Assembly: GCA_946547205.1 (NCBI GenBank)
Contig: CAMNPA010000077.1
Location: forward strand, 1 to 6,395
DNA: 6,395 bases
Reading direction: 5' to 3'
From: an uncultured Selenomonadales bacterium
GTDB taxonomy: Bacteria; Bacillota; Negativicutes; Selenomonadales; Selenomonadaceae
The notes under the pieces were generated by a model that searched no databases, had not been told where the DNA came from, and saw only the letters and a list, made by a program, of their open reading frames with translations. Shown piece by piece: positions 1-6,395 of the stretch; positions within the stretch are counted from its first letter, which is position 1; each line of letters opens with the position of its first letter. The position numbers were made by a program, and so were the translations under genes.

Positions 1-698
1 TGCGCCGCGAAGGTTACGAAATGCAAATCGGCAAGCCCGAAGTCGTCTACAAGCTAATTGACGGGCAAAAGTATGAGCCGATTGAAAATTTAACCGTCGA
101 AGTTTCGCAAGACTACATGGGCACGGTTATGGAGAGTTTCGGACGCCGCAAAGCCGAGCTGAAAAATATGCAAAACGTTGCGGGCTACATGCGGCTGAAC
201 TTTTTGATACCTGCGCGGGGGCTTATCGGTTTTCGTTCGGAACTTTTGACTTCGACGCGCGGCAACGGCGTAATGAATCACGTTTTCCACGGCTACGAAC
301 CTTACAAGGGCGACATTCCCGGACGCAGTCGCGGCAGTTTGGTTGCATTTGAGCAGGGCGAGACGACGGGCTACGGAATTTTCAATTTGCAGGATCGCGG
401 CGTCATGTTCATTGAGCCCGGTCAAAAAGTTTATGAGGGCATGATTGTCGGCGAAAACTCTCGCGAAATGGACATTGACATAAATCCTTGCAAGCAGAAA
501 CATCAAACGAACATTCGCGCCAGCAATTCCGACGAGGCGATTCGACTTGTGCCCGCGCGTATCATGAGCCTTGAACAGGCGATGGAATATATCAACGACG
601 ATGAGCTTGTGGAAGTCACGCCGAAATCGATTCGTCTGCGTAAAGCCGTGCTCGACCGTGTCACTCGCGGACGTGCCGCCAAAAATGCTCGCAAGTAG
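1..698 (+). CDS. typA: TypA/BipA ribosome-associated GTPase, C-terminal part (5' end outside window)
   Basis: This is the C-terminal 231 residues of a TypA/BipA translational GTPase. The reading frame is open from the left edge (first whole codon at 3) to the TAG at 696-698. The ATG at 21 is internal: the frame upstream of it reads RREGYE, which belongs to the family's conserved RREGYE-x5-KP segment. Full-length family members are about 600-615 residues, so the G domain and domain II are missing. Visible are the end of the EF-G domain III-like part, the domain V-like part (EPIENLTVEV, then the MESFGRRKAELKNM stretch, then IPARGLIGFRSELL), and the TypA-specific C-terminal domain (GLQDRG-like NLQDRGVMF, YEGMIVGENSR, NIRASNSDEA, DDELVEVTPKSIRLRK). 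The C-terminal domain is known to bind the ribosome. The family acts in the cytoplasm on 50S assembly and in stress or low-temperature adaptation. The identity is secure. No intrinsic terminator is visible after the stop. Confidence 0.96.
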   Translation, partial: RREGYEMQIGKPEVVYKLIDGQKYEPIENLTVEVSQDYMGTVMESFGRRKAELKNMQNVAGYMRLNFLIPARGLIGFRSELLTSTRGNGVMNHVFHGYEPYKGDIPGRSRGSLVAFEQGETTGYGIFNLQDRGVMFIEPGQKVYEGMIVGENSREMDIDINPCKQKHQTNIRASNSDEAIRLVPARIMSLEQAMEYINDDELVEVTPKSIRLRKAVLDRVTRGRAAKNARK

Positions 699-708
699 AA
701 ATTAGCGG

Positions 709-1635
709 TTAATCGAAATGCAGCGTCGTTGACAAGCCGTCATAGCCGCAAATCGTGTTCGCAAAAATTTTCGTCGCGTTCGGCAGATATTCTCGCGGCT
801 CGTTCATCATTTGAGAGAAATGCGCTAACCACAATTCTTTGACGTGAGCTTTTGCGGCAACTTCAGCTGCTTGTGCGAAAATCATATGCCGTCCGTGTTC
901 GACTGCGCCCGGTGCCTGTTCAAATTCGCCGTAAGTCGCCTCGCTAATCAGCAAGTCCGCACCTTCCGCCGCCGTGAACAAATTGTCGCAAAGTGCCGTG
1001 TCGCCCGTGAAGACGAATTTCAAACCTTTGCGCGGTGCACCGAGAACTTGTTCGGGCAAAATCGTTTTGTCGCCGATTTGAACGCCGGTTCCTTTCTGCA
1101 AAAGATTCCATTGATTTATCGGAACGCCGAGTTCCGTTGCACGTTCCGGCATGAATTTTCCTGCGCGGCTCAACGTGAAACAGTAGCCTTGACTTGGAAC
1201 GCGATGTTCTGTCGTGAACGCCGTCAACTTTGCCATTGGCGACCAACCGTCAATCAGCGCGGAAAGTTTCAGTCCGTCGGAAGGCACTTCAAATAAAATT
1301 ATCGGGTAGCATATCCAGTGCGTCAATTTTAATATCGGAGCCATTGTTTCTTGCAAGCCTTCGGGTCCTGTTATGAAAAGCGGCTCCGTTCGTTTTATGT
1401 TGTGCATTGTCTGCAAAAGTCCCGGCAGTCCGAAGATATGATCGCCGTGATAATGCGTCAATGCGATGATGTCCGTTTTCATCAAGCTGACGCCGACTTT
1501 TCTCGCCGCCGTTTGTGTGCCTTCGCCGCAATCGAAAAGGATTGAATGACCGCCGCTTGACAGAAATACCGCCGTAAGTGCTCGTTCGGGAATTGGGATT
1601 AAAGCCGACGTTCCGAGCAATGTAATATCAATCAT
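709..1635 (-). CDS. rnz: Ribonuclease Z (tRNA 3'-end processing endonuclease)
   Basis: The protein is a 308-residue short-form RNase Z of the metallo-beta-lactamase superfamily. The family cuts the 3' trailer from tRNA precursors after the discriminator base, in the cytoplasm, using two zinc ions. Visible motifs, numbered from the ATG at 1635, are the GTSALIP opening at 8-14 and FDCGEGTQ at 34-41. The zinc motif HxHxDH is HYHGDH at 61-66. EHRVPSQGY lies at 143-151, with ligand H144. D212 sits in FTGDT, H250 in GRHMIFAQAAE and H272 in LAHFS. The LGVPINQWNLLQKG segment (169-182) is also typical. The length matches the roughly 307 residues of short bacterial enzymes. I chose the ATG at 1635 because GAGGTGA at 1647-1641 sits 5 bases upstream. 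An in-frame GTG at 1644 lies inside that Shine-Dalgarno and is unlikely to be the start. The gene converges on typA with 10 bases between stops and diverges from the EAL gene at 1751. Confidence 0.96.
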   Translation of the reverse strand: MIDITLLGTSALIPIPERALTAVFLSSGGHSILFDCGEGTQTAARKVGVSLMKTDIIALTHYHGDHIFGLPGLLQTMHNIKRTEPLFITGPEGLQETMAPILKLTHWICYPIILFEVPSDGLKLSALIDGWSPMAKLTAFTTEHRVPSQGYCFTLSRAGKFMPERATELGVPINQWNLLQKGTGVQIGDKTILPEQVLGAPRKGLKFVFTGDTALCDNLFTAAEGADLLISEATYGEFEQAPGAVEHGRHMIFAQAAEVAAKAHVKELWLAHFSQMMNEPREYLPNATKIFANTICGYDGLSTTLHFD

Positions 1636-1640
1636 TTTTA

Positions 1641-1647
1641 TCACCTC
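1641..1647 (-). promoter_or_regulatory. Shine-Dalgarno site of rnz, deciding its start
   Basis: On the minus strand this reads GAGGTGA, a 7-base match to the anti-Shine-Dalgarno consensus, 5 bases before the ATG at 1635. It contains the in-frame GTG (1644-1642) that would otherwise add three residues (M-I-K) to the protein, so it argues for the shorter form. Confidence 0.8.
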
Positions 1648-1683
1648 GTGCCTTGGAAGTCGTTATCTTGGTGCGTTGACATA

Positions 1684-1712
1684 TTGAAAATTATTTTGCA
1701 ACGAAATATAAT
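1684..1712 (+). promoter_or_regulatory. Sigma-A/sigma-70-type promoter for the periplasmic-sensor EAL gene
   Basis: TTGAAA at 1684-1689 (5 of 6 consensus bases) is separated by 17 bases from a perfect TATAAT at 1707-1712. Transcription would start near 1719, giving a leader of about 30 bases before the ATG at 1751. The site lies in the 115-base divergent region between rnz and the EAL gene and faces the EAL gene. The leader is too short to hold a riboswitch. I see no equally good promoter facing rnz. Confidence 0.7.
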
Positions 1713-1740
1713 TGGCGTCAAGAAAAAATTTGTAAGAGAC

Positions 1741-1745
1741 GGGGG
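1741..1745 (+). promoter_or_regulatory. Ribosome binding site of the periplasmic-sensor EAL gene
   Basis: A GGGGG run lies 5 bases before the ATG at 1751. It is not the canonical AGGAGG, but it is the only purine-rich element at a suitable distance, and the ATG opens directly into a signal-peptide-like sequence. It supports the chosen start. Confidence 0.5.
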
Positions 1746-1750
1746 ATAGA

Positions 1751-4690
1751 ATGAGAAACTGTAAGATTTTTTTTATGACGGCAGTAATTGTTGCGGCTAT
1801 AAATTTCATCAGCGTTTTCAATGCGGAAAGTGCTCCGGCTGAAAATTCTGCGGTTGAATCGGTTGCGCCCGTCAAGAAGGATTGGGGCACGTTAAAAGTC
1901 GGCTACGTCGTCAACACGGGCTTTATGAACGAAGACAGACCGGGACACACCGTCGGCTACGGCTACGAGTACATGGAGTTTCTGGAAAACTATGTTCCGT
2001 GCGAATTTGAGTACATTGTTTTCGACGACTGGACTGACCTGCTCGATAAGCTCAACACCGGCGAAATTGACATCATTCCGAATTTGCCGGGCGATCACAA
2101 GTATTTAGTCAACGCCAAGTCAACCGATCACGTTGTCGGACGTTTTCCGATGGAACTTGTCATCACCGCCGATAAGATTAAGCCGCACCTAAATCTTGCA
2201 CGCGTCCGCACCAATTACGACACGCCGGGACTTGATGAAGTTGCGCGCGCGGAAGGTTTTCAATACACCTTCACGAGCTACAAGACTTATCAGGAAGTCG
2301 TTGATGCTTACAATCGCGGCGACGTTGACGGCTATGTTGACGCCATGCTTTTTTACAATCGCTCTAAGCACACTTACGCCGTGTTCGACAGGCAGAATTA
2401 TCGGCTTTCCGTCCGCGCAGACAGAACTGATTTGTTGGATCGTTTGAATTGGGCAATGGATCAGCTGCTTATGGATCAGTCCGATATTCGCGACACGTTG
2501 AAGAGAAAATACAACCTCAAGGAAGGCTTTCCTTTGCTGTTGAGCCGCGACGAGAGAAATTTTTTGGCGGAAAAGCAAAAACTTCGCACGGCGATTTTTA
2601 CGTACGAGCAGCCCTACGCTTATCATGATGACAGCGGGAAATTGGTCGGCGTCATTCCCGATATAATTGAGCGAATCTCAAAAGATTTGGACGTTGAGAT
2701 TGAGATTGTCGAAACTAATTCGCCGAAAGAGACGCGCACCTTGATTCTCAACGGCGAGATTGACTTTGTGGCGGACACCGTTTGCGATTTCAGTTGGGCA
2801 GAAAAATACAACATCAGCCCGACGCAGAGTTATTTTCGCCGCGATTATGTGCCGGTCATGCGTGCGAATTCCAAATTTTCTCGTCAACCGATAGTTGCGT
2901 GCTGTGAAGACAGGCTTTACTCTCTGGATTTTGTCGAGGCGAATTTCCCGAAAGAAAATGTTTTGTATCTGCCGACGTTCGCGGACACGTTGAAAGCCGT
3001 TAATGACGGTCGAGCGGATATGACTTACATTTACAGCGACGCAGTTCACTCGCTCATTGACGCGGCGGAGACTTACGATTTGGAAGTTGGCGCGACATCA
3101 GCTTATAGCGAATTGGTCAGTATTGGCGTGCGTTCGGACGGCGACTTGCGACTTTGGCACATTCTCAACAAGGAAATAAATCACATTGACGTTAGCTGGG
3201 TGCGAGACATGTTGAATAAGCACCAACATATTTCCGCGTCGTTCAATTTCAAGCGTTTCGTTCACAACAATCCGTTTCAAGTGATTCTGTTCGTTGGCTT
3301 GTTGATTGGCGGAATTGGCGCGTACATTTATCGCCGCAACATGCACAAGAAAAATTTCGACATCGTTCAGCGCATGGCTTATACAGATTTTCGCTACAAC
3401 TTGCCGAACGTGCCGTGGCTTGAGATGAAAATTCCTGCGACGTTTGCGAAGTTGAAGGCTGAAAATCCCGACGTGCAGACTTTCTTTGTCGTGTTCTCGA
3501 TGAAGAGCAACGCGGTTATGACGGAGAATCGCGGGCATCAAATCATCAACAATCAATTTCACGCGTTGGCGGACGGCTTGCGCAATTCCAAGACTGCGAT
3601 TTTCACGGCGGCGGGCATTGACGTTAATAATTTGGTTTGTTTCTGCAAGGCGGAGAGTTTGGAGAAAATTTCTGCATGGGCGGCGAAAAATATCGGCAAG
3701 TACAGCTACATTGACACTGCCGACGCCGGTGCGAAAATTGCCATTCACATGAAAGCCGGAATCAGCCGTTACGATGAGAGTTTGGACATTCAACGGGCAA
3801 TAAGTCGCGCGATAACTGCTTGCCAACAAATTTCGAGCAACGACGTTAAAGTTTTCGATGCGCAGATGGAAGAACTTTTGACGAACGAGCACGACATTGA
3901 AAACCGCATGGTTGACGCTCTCAAGAACGACGAGTTCAAGGCGTGGTATCAGCCGAAATACGACATCAAGACGCGGCGCGTTATCGGTGCTGAAGCTCTT
4001 GTTCGTTGGATAAGTCCTGTTTCCGGATTCATGCCGCCGGGAAAATTCATTCCGCTTTTTGAGCAGAACGGATTTGTAATTCAAGTTGATTATTACGTTT
4101 TGGAAAAGACTTGTCAGTTGCAGCGCGAACGTTTGGACGCGGGCAAAGAGGTCGTGCCAATTTCCGTGAATCAGTCGCGCTTGCATATGACGGAAGACGG
4201 TTACCTTGAAAAAATGCGTGCGATTGTTGAGAAGTACAAATTGCCGCCGAATTTGATTGAGCTGGAGATAACGGAGACGATGTTTGGCGACTTCGACAAG
4301 AAAGCTGCTCGTCAAAATGCGGAACGGATTGTAAACGGCTTGAAGGAGATCGGCTTTACAATTTCCGTCGACGATTTTGGCGCGGGCTATTCGTCGTTCA
4401 GTTTGCTAAGCAGTTTGCCTATGGACGTGCTGAAAATTGACAGGTCTGTTTTGACGGGCGCGGACACTTCTCCGAAGATGAAAAAGATTTTGGGCAAAGT
4501 GATTGAGCTTGGCGACTCGTTGGGTATGCGCGTGATTTGTGAAGGCATTGAGACGCCGGAAGAGGAAAATTTGTTGCTAAGTCTCGGTTGTCGATACGGG
4601 CAAGGATTTTTCAACGCGAAGCCTATGCCGGTAAATGACTTCGTGGCATTTTTTGAGAAACGCAACGCTGAACCGCTGTCGCAAATTTAA
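1751..4690 (+). CDS. Membrane c-di-GMP phosphodiesterase: signal peptide, two solute-binding domains, TM helix, degenerate GGDEF, EAL
   Basis: A 979-residue protein predicted to sense a solute outside the membrane and hydrolyse c-di-GMP inside the cell. Residues 1 to about 25-30 form a signal peptide or anchor (R2, K5, hydrophobic 6-23). Two family-3 solute-binding (Venus flytrap) domains follow at about 46-256 and 277-492; each carries the family's GEIDxx signature, GEIDII at 104-109 and GEIDFV at 335-340. A transmembrane helix lies at about 507-527, followed by YRR. Residues 541-710 look like a decayed GGDEF domain: AYTDF and NLP resemble its start, but AAGIDVNNLVCF stands where GGDEF should be, so no cyclase activity is expected. 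The EAL domain (about 715-970) keeps its key residues: E748 in AEAL, N807, E839 and E842, D874-D875 in DDFGAGY, K895, E931 and E934 in EGIET, and Q951. The phosphodiesterase is therefore probably active. Tandem flytrap sensors are known from BvgS and EvgS. The ligand is unknown; an amino acid is a guess. Confidence 0.9.
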   Translation: MRNCKIFFMTAVIVAAINFISVFNAESAPAENSAVESVAPVKKDWGTLKVGYVVNTGFMNEDRPGHTVGYGYEYMEFLENYVPCEFEYIVFDDWTDLLDKLNTGEIDIIPNLPGDHKYLVNAKSTDHVVGRFPMELVITADKIKPHLNLARVRTNYDTPGLDEVARAEGFQYTFTSYKTYQEVVDAYNRGDVDGYVDAMLFYNRSKHTYAVFDRQNYRLSVRADRTDLLDRLNWAMDQLLMDQSDIRDTLKRKYNLKEGFPLLLSRDERNFLAEKQKLRTAIFTYEQPYAYHDDSGKLVGVIPDIIERISKDLDVEIEIVETNSPKETRTLILNGEIDFVADTVCDFSWAEKYNISPTQSYFRRDYVPVMRANSKFSRQPIVACCEDRLYSLDFVEANFPKENVLYLPTFADTLKAVNDGRADMTYIYSDAVHSLIDAAETYDLEVGATSAYSELVSIGVRSDGDLRLWHILNKEINHIDVSWVRDMLNKHQHISASFNFKRFVHNNPFQVILFVGLLIGGIGAYIYRRNMHKKNFDIVQRMAYTDFRYNLPNVPWLEMKIPATFAKLKAENPDVQTFFVVFSMKSNAVMTENRGHQIINNQFHALADGLRNSKTAIFTAAGIDVNNLVCFCKAESLEKISAWAAKNIGKYSYIDTADAGAKIAIHMKAGISRYDESLDIQRAISRAITACQQISSNDVKVFDAQMEELLTNEHDIENRMVDALKNDEFKAWYQPKYDIKTRRVIGAEALVRWISPVSGFMPPGKFIPLFEQNGFVIQVDYYVLEKTCQLQRERLDAGKEVVPISVNQSRLHMTEDGYLEKMRAIVEKYKLPPNLIELEITETMFGDFDKKAARQNAERIVNGLKEIGFTISVDDFGAGYSSFSLLSSLPMDVLKIDRSVLTGADTSPKMKKILGKVIELGDSLGMRVICEGIETPEEENLLLSLGCRYGQGFFNAKPMPVNDFVAFFEKRNAEPLSQI

Positions 4691-4693
4691 ACA

Positions 4694-4729
4694 GAATTCG
4701 GCAGGAAGATTTAACGCCGCGTCGAATTC
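4694..4729. repeat. Short inverted repeat in the gap between the two EAL genes
   Basis: GAATTCG at 4694-4700 is complementary to CGAATTC at 4723-4729, allowing a 7-bp stem with a 22-base loop. An alternative inner pairing is CGGC (4699-4702) with GCCG (4716-4719). No T run follows on the plus strand, so it is not a standard intrinsic terminator. It may be chance, a weak attenuator or mRNA-stability element, or an operator half-site pair. Confidence 0.25.
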
Positions 4730-4760
4730 GCATTGACAGAACATTGATCGATAACTTTAA

Positions 4761-4767
4761 AAGGAAG
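4761..4767 (+). promoter_or_regulatory. Shine-Dalgarno site of the PAS-EAL gene, favouring the second ATG
   Basis: AAGGAAG lies upstream of two in-frame ATG codons at 4769 and 4775. Its AGGA core (4762-4765) is 3 bases from the first ATG, too close for normal initiation, and 9 bases from the second, which is close to ideal. This favours the start at 4775. Confidence 0.6.
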
Positions 4768-4774
4768 AATGGCT

Positions 4775-6395
4775 ATGGATACAAATTTATTTCAACTCGG
4801 CGAGAATTCTCCGTTAAATCGAATCAAGACTTACTTTGACGCCCTGCAAAATTCTGCGGACGAATATCTTTTCGCCATGGATGTCAGCTCCGGGCAAGTC
4901 ATGCTGTCGAAAAATTTCGTGCGCGATTTTAATTTTCCCGATTCCGTTGTCGAAGATTTTGCCGCGCTTTTGACGCCTTTTGTCTGGCACGACGACCGCG
5001 AGATTTTGGAGACGGCGATTAATGAGCTTGATTCGGCAACGCCCGGCATTGAGATTGTCGGCGAATTTCGTTTGCTCAACCGCAACGGCGAATACAGTTG
5101 GGTATCGTTGCGCATGACTGCCGGAGCTGATGAATTCGGTCAGCCGGAAATTGTTGCGGGCGTGATTGCGCGTATGGACGTGAAAGTTAAGGCGGACTAC
5201 GTGACGGGACTTTTAAACCGCAACGCTTTTCATGTCGCGCTGATGAAGGAACTCAACAGTTCGCCCGATGCTCACGGCGCGGTTATTTTTGTCGGACTTG
5301 ATAACTTCCGCCTCATCAATGAGACTTACGGCTACGAATTCGGCGACAATGCTTTGCGGCAACTTGCGCAGGACATCACCAACGTTTTGCCGCCGGACAT
5401 TCGACTTTACAAGCTCGATAACGACATGTTCGCGTTCTTCGTCGCGGAAGTCTATCCCGAAGAGATTGAGATAATTTTTTCCAGCATTCAACTTTGTATG
5501 CGCGAGATTCGCAACATTGAGGATACGATTTTCTGCACGGCGTCGGCAGGTGCGGCATTTTATCCCGATGACGCGGACGACGTGATAACTTTGACGCGCT
5601 ACGCTGAAGTTGCTTTGGAATTCGCGCGGCAGAAAGGCAAGGATCAAATTGCGTTCTTCGACAGTGCTTATTATGAGCGTTGGCGTTACGATTTGGGAAT
5701 GCAGAATCTTATGCAGAATTCGATTGCGCGCGGTTGCGAAGACTTTTTCCTTTGTTATCAGCCGCAGATTGATGCGAAGACCGGCAAACTTGTCGGCGCG
5801 GAAGCTCTGTTGCGTTGGTATGACCGTGACGGCTCTGTTGTTGCGCCAATGCAGTTTATTCCGTTGCTTGAACGTTCGCGCATGATAATTCCCGTCGGAC
5901 ACTGGATTATTGAGAACGCCGTTAAGACCGTCAAGAAGTGGTGCGAATTCATGCCGGAATTTGAAATCAGCGTGAACATTTCGCTCTATCAGTTGGAGGA
6001 GCACACGTTCTATGATTTTGTCAAGGATTGTATCGAACGCCACCAAATCAATCCGCGCAATTTGGTTTTCGAGTTGACGGAGAGCAATAAGGTTTATGAT
6101 TGGGATTTTGTCAACAAGCAGTTCCAAGCCTTCCACGAGTTGGGAATTAAAATTGCGATGGACGATTTTGGCATGGGCTATGCGAATCTTGCCTTCATGA
6201 AAAATTTCAAGTGCAACCAGATTAAAATCGATCGTTTCTTCGTTGAGGACATTGTAAACAGCGAATACGACCGCGAAATTATCAAGCATGTTATCATGAT
6301 GTGCCATGCAGTCGGCATGGAAGTTGTTATCGAGGGCGTTGAGGACGAGGCGACTTACATTTATCTGCGCGACGTTTGCGGTGCGGACATCATTC
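4775..6395 (+). CDS. Cytosolic PAS-like / degenerate GGDEF / EAL c-di-GMP phosphodiesterase (3' end outside window)
   Basis: The frame has no stop before the right edge; 540 residues are visible from ATG 4775 (542 from ATG 4769). No signal peptide or membrane helix is visible, so it is probably cytosolic. Residues below count from the 4769 ATG. A PAS-like domain spans about 30-140: the FAMDVSSGQ opening, WHDDRE at 73-78, and FRLLNRNGEYSWVSLR like a PAS_3 fold. A GGDEF-type domain spans about 143-298 (YVTGLLNRNAF, FRLINETYGYEFGDNAL), but DNDMF (217-221) replaces GGDEF, the first metal-binding Asp is replaced by Gly (VGLDNF) and no RxxD inhibitory site is seen, so cyclase activity is unlikely. 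The EAL domain from about 315 keeps E345 in AEALLRW, N403, E435 and E438 in FELTES, D465-D466 in MDDFGMGY, K486, and E522 and E525 in EGVED. The last EAL segment, with the family's C-terminal Gln, is cut off. It lies 78 bases after the other EAL gene on the same strand. The PAS signal is unknown. Confidence 0.9.
   Translation, partial: MDTNLFQLGENSPLNRIKTYFDALQNSADEYLFAMDVSSGQVMLSKNFVRDFNFPDSVVEDFAALLTPFVWHDDREILETAINELDSATPGIEIVGEFRLLNRNGEYSWVSLRMTAGADEFGQPEIVAGVIARMDVKVKADYVTGLLNRNAFHVALMKELNSSPDAHGAVIFVGLDNFRLINETYGYEFGDNALRQLAQDITNVLPPDIRLYKLDNDMFAFFVAEVYPEEIEIIFSSIQLCMREIRNIEDTIFCTASAGAAFYPDDADDVITLTRYAEVALEFARQKGKDQIAFFDSAYYERWRYDLGMQNLMQNSIARGCEDFFLCYQPQIDAKTGKLVGAEALLRWYDRDGSVVAPMQFIPLLERSRMIIPVGHWIIENAVKTVKKWCEFMPEFEISVNISLYQLEEHTFYDFVKDCIERHQINPRNLVFELTESNKVYDWDFVNKQFQAFHELGIKIAMDDFGMGYANLAFMKNFKCNQIKIDRFFVEDIVNSEYDREIIKHVIMMCHAVGMEVVIEGVEDEATYIYLRDVCGADII

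Noticed and set aside
21..698. A complete small gene starting at the ATG at 21
   Set aside because: The frame continues upstream to the window edge with the conserved RREGYE residues of TypA, so the ATG is internal to a gene cut by the window.
844..1296. A 150-codon plus-strand open frame inside rnz
   Set aside because: It is the codon-aligned complement of rnz, whose metal-binding motifs lie on the minus strand. The product has no recognisable family features.
1676..1681. Perfect TTGACA as the -35 of the sensor gene promoter
   Set aside because: It is 25 bases from the TATAAT at 1707, and the hexamer at 17 bases (CAACGA) is not a -10. The TTGAAA at 1684 has exact 17-base spacing instead.
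3098..4315. A 405-codon open frame on the minus strand inside the sensor EAL gene
   Set aside because: It is exactly codon-aligned with the sense gene, so its openness follows from rare TTA, CTA and TCA use. Its protein is rich in Arg, Asn, His and Val with no recognisable domain, while the sense frame encodes conserved EAL motifs.
4733..4761. TTGACA-N17-TTTAAA as a promoter for the PAS-EAL gene
   Set aside because: The -35 is perfect, but the -10 matches only 4 of 6 bases, and transcription would start at about 4768, removing the Shine-Dalgarno at 4761-4767. Read-through from upstream or another site is more likely.
4691..4768. c-di-GMP riboswitch between the two EAL genes
   Set aside because: Considered because of the gene content, but the 78-base gap is short and shows none of the conserved GEMM-type segments; only a 7-bp inverted repeat is present.
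5213..6307. A 364-codon open frame on the minus strand inside the PAS-EAL gene
   Set aside because: Same codon-aligned antisense effect. The sense strand encodes GGDEF-type and EAL motifs throughout, and the antisense product matches nothing I recognise.

Overview
The window carries four protein-coding genes and no RNA genes, mobile elements or CRISPR arrays that I can see. The organism looks like an anaerobe-type member of the Bacillota, possibly Negativicutes or a Clostridia relative. The reasons are the strong purine-rich Shine-Dalgarno sequences, a Bacillus-type short RNase Z (308 residues), a sigma-A/sigma-70-like promoter and the style of the c-di-GMP proteins. This placement is an inference from general resemblance, not a database match, and should be held loosely.

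Layout. Positions 1-698 (+) hold the C-terminal 231 residues of the ribosome-associated GTPase TypA/BipA; its G domain lies left of the window. Converging on it with a 10-base gap is rnz (709-1635, -), encoding the tRNA 3'-processing endonuclease RNase Z. A 115-base divergent intergenic region follows, holding a good housekeeping promoter (TTGAAA-N17-TATAAT, 1684-1712) that points right. It drives a 979-residue membrane sensor (1751-4690, +): signal peptide, two tandem periplasmic solute-binding (Venus flytrap) domains, one transmembrane helix, a very degenerate GGDEF-like domain and an EAL domain with its catalytic motifs intact. After 78 bases comes a second, cytosolic EAL protein (start 4775, alternative 4769), with a PAS-like domain, a degenerate GGDEF domain (DNDMF in place of GGDEF) and an EAL domain. 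It is still open at the right edge, so it is truncated by the window.

How they fit together. typA and rnz are ordinary housekeeping genes. The right two thirds form a c-di-GMP turnover pair. Both proteins have lost the diguanylate cyclase signature but keep the phosphodiesterase residues, so both are predicted to lower c-di-GMP. One would respond to an extracellular ligand, probably an amino acid or similar small polar solute, and the other to an intracellular PAS-sensed cue. Whether they are co-transcribed is not settled by the sequence. I do not see a previously undescribed system here. The most interesting point is the pairing of two differently gated phosphodiesterases that both carry non-catalytic GGDEF relics.
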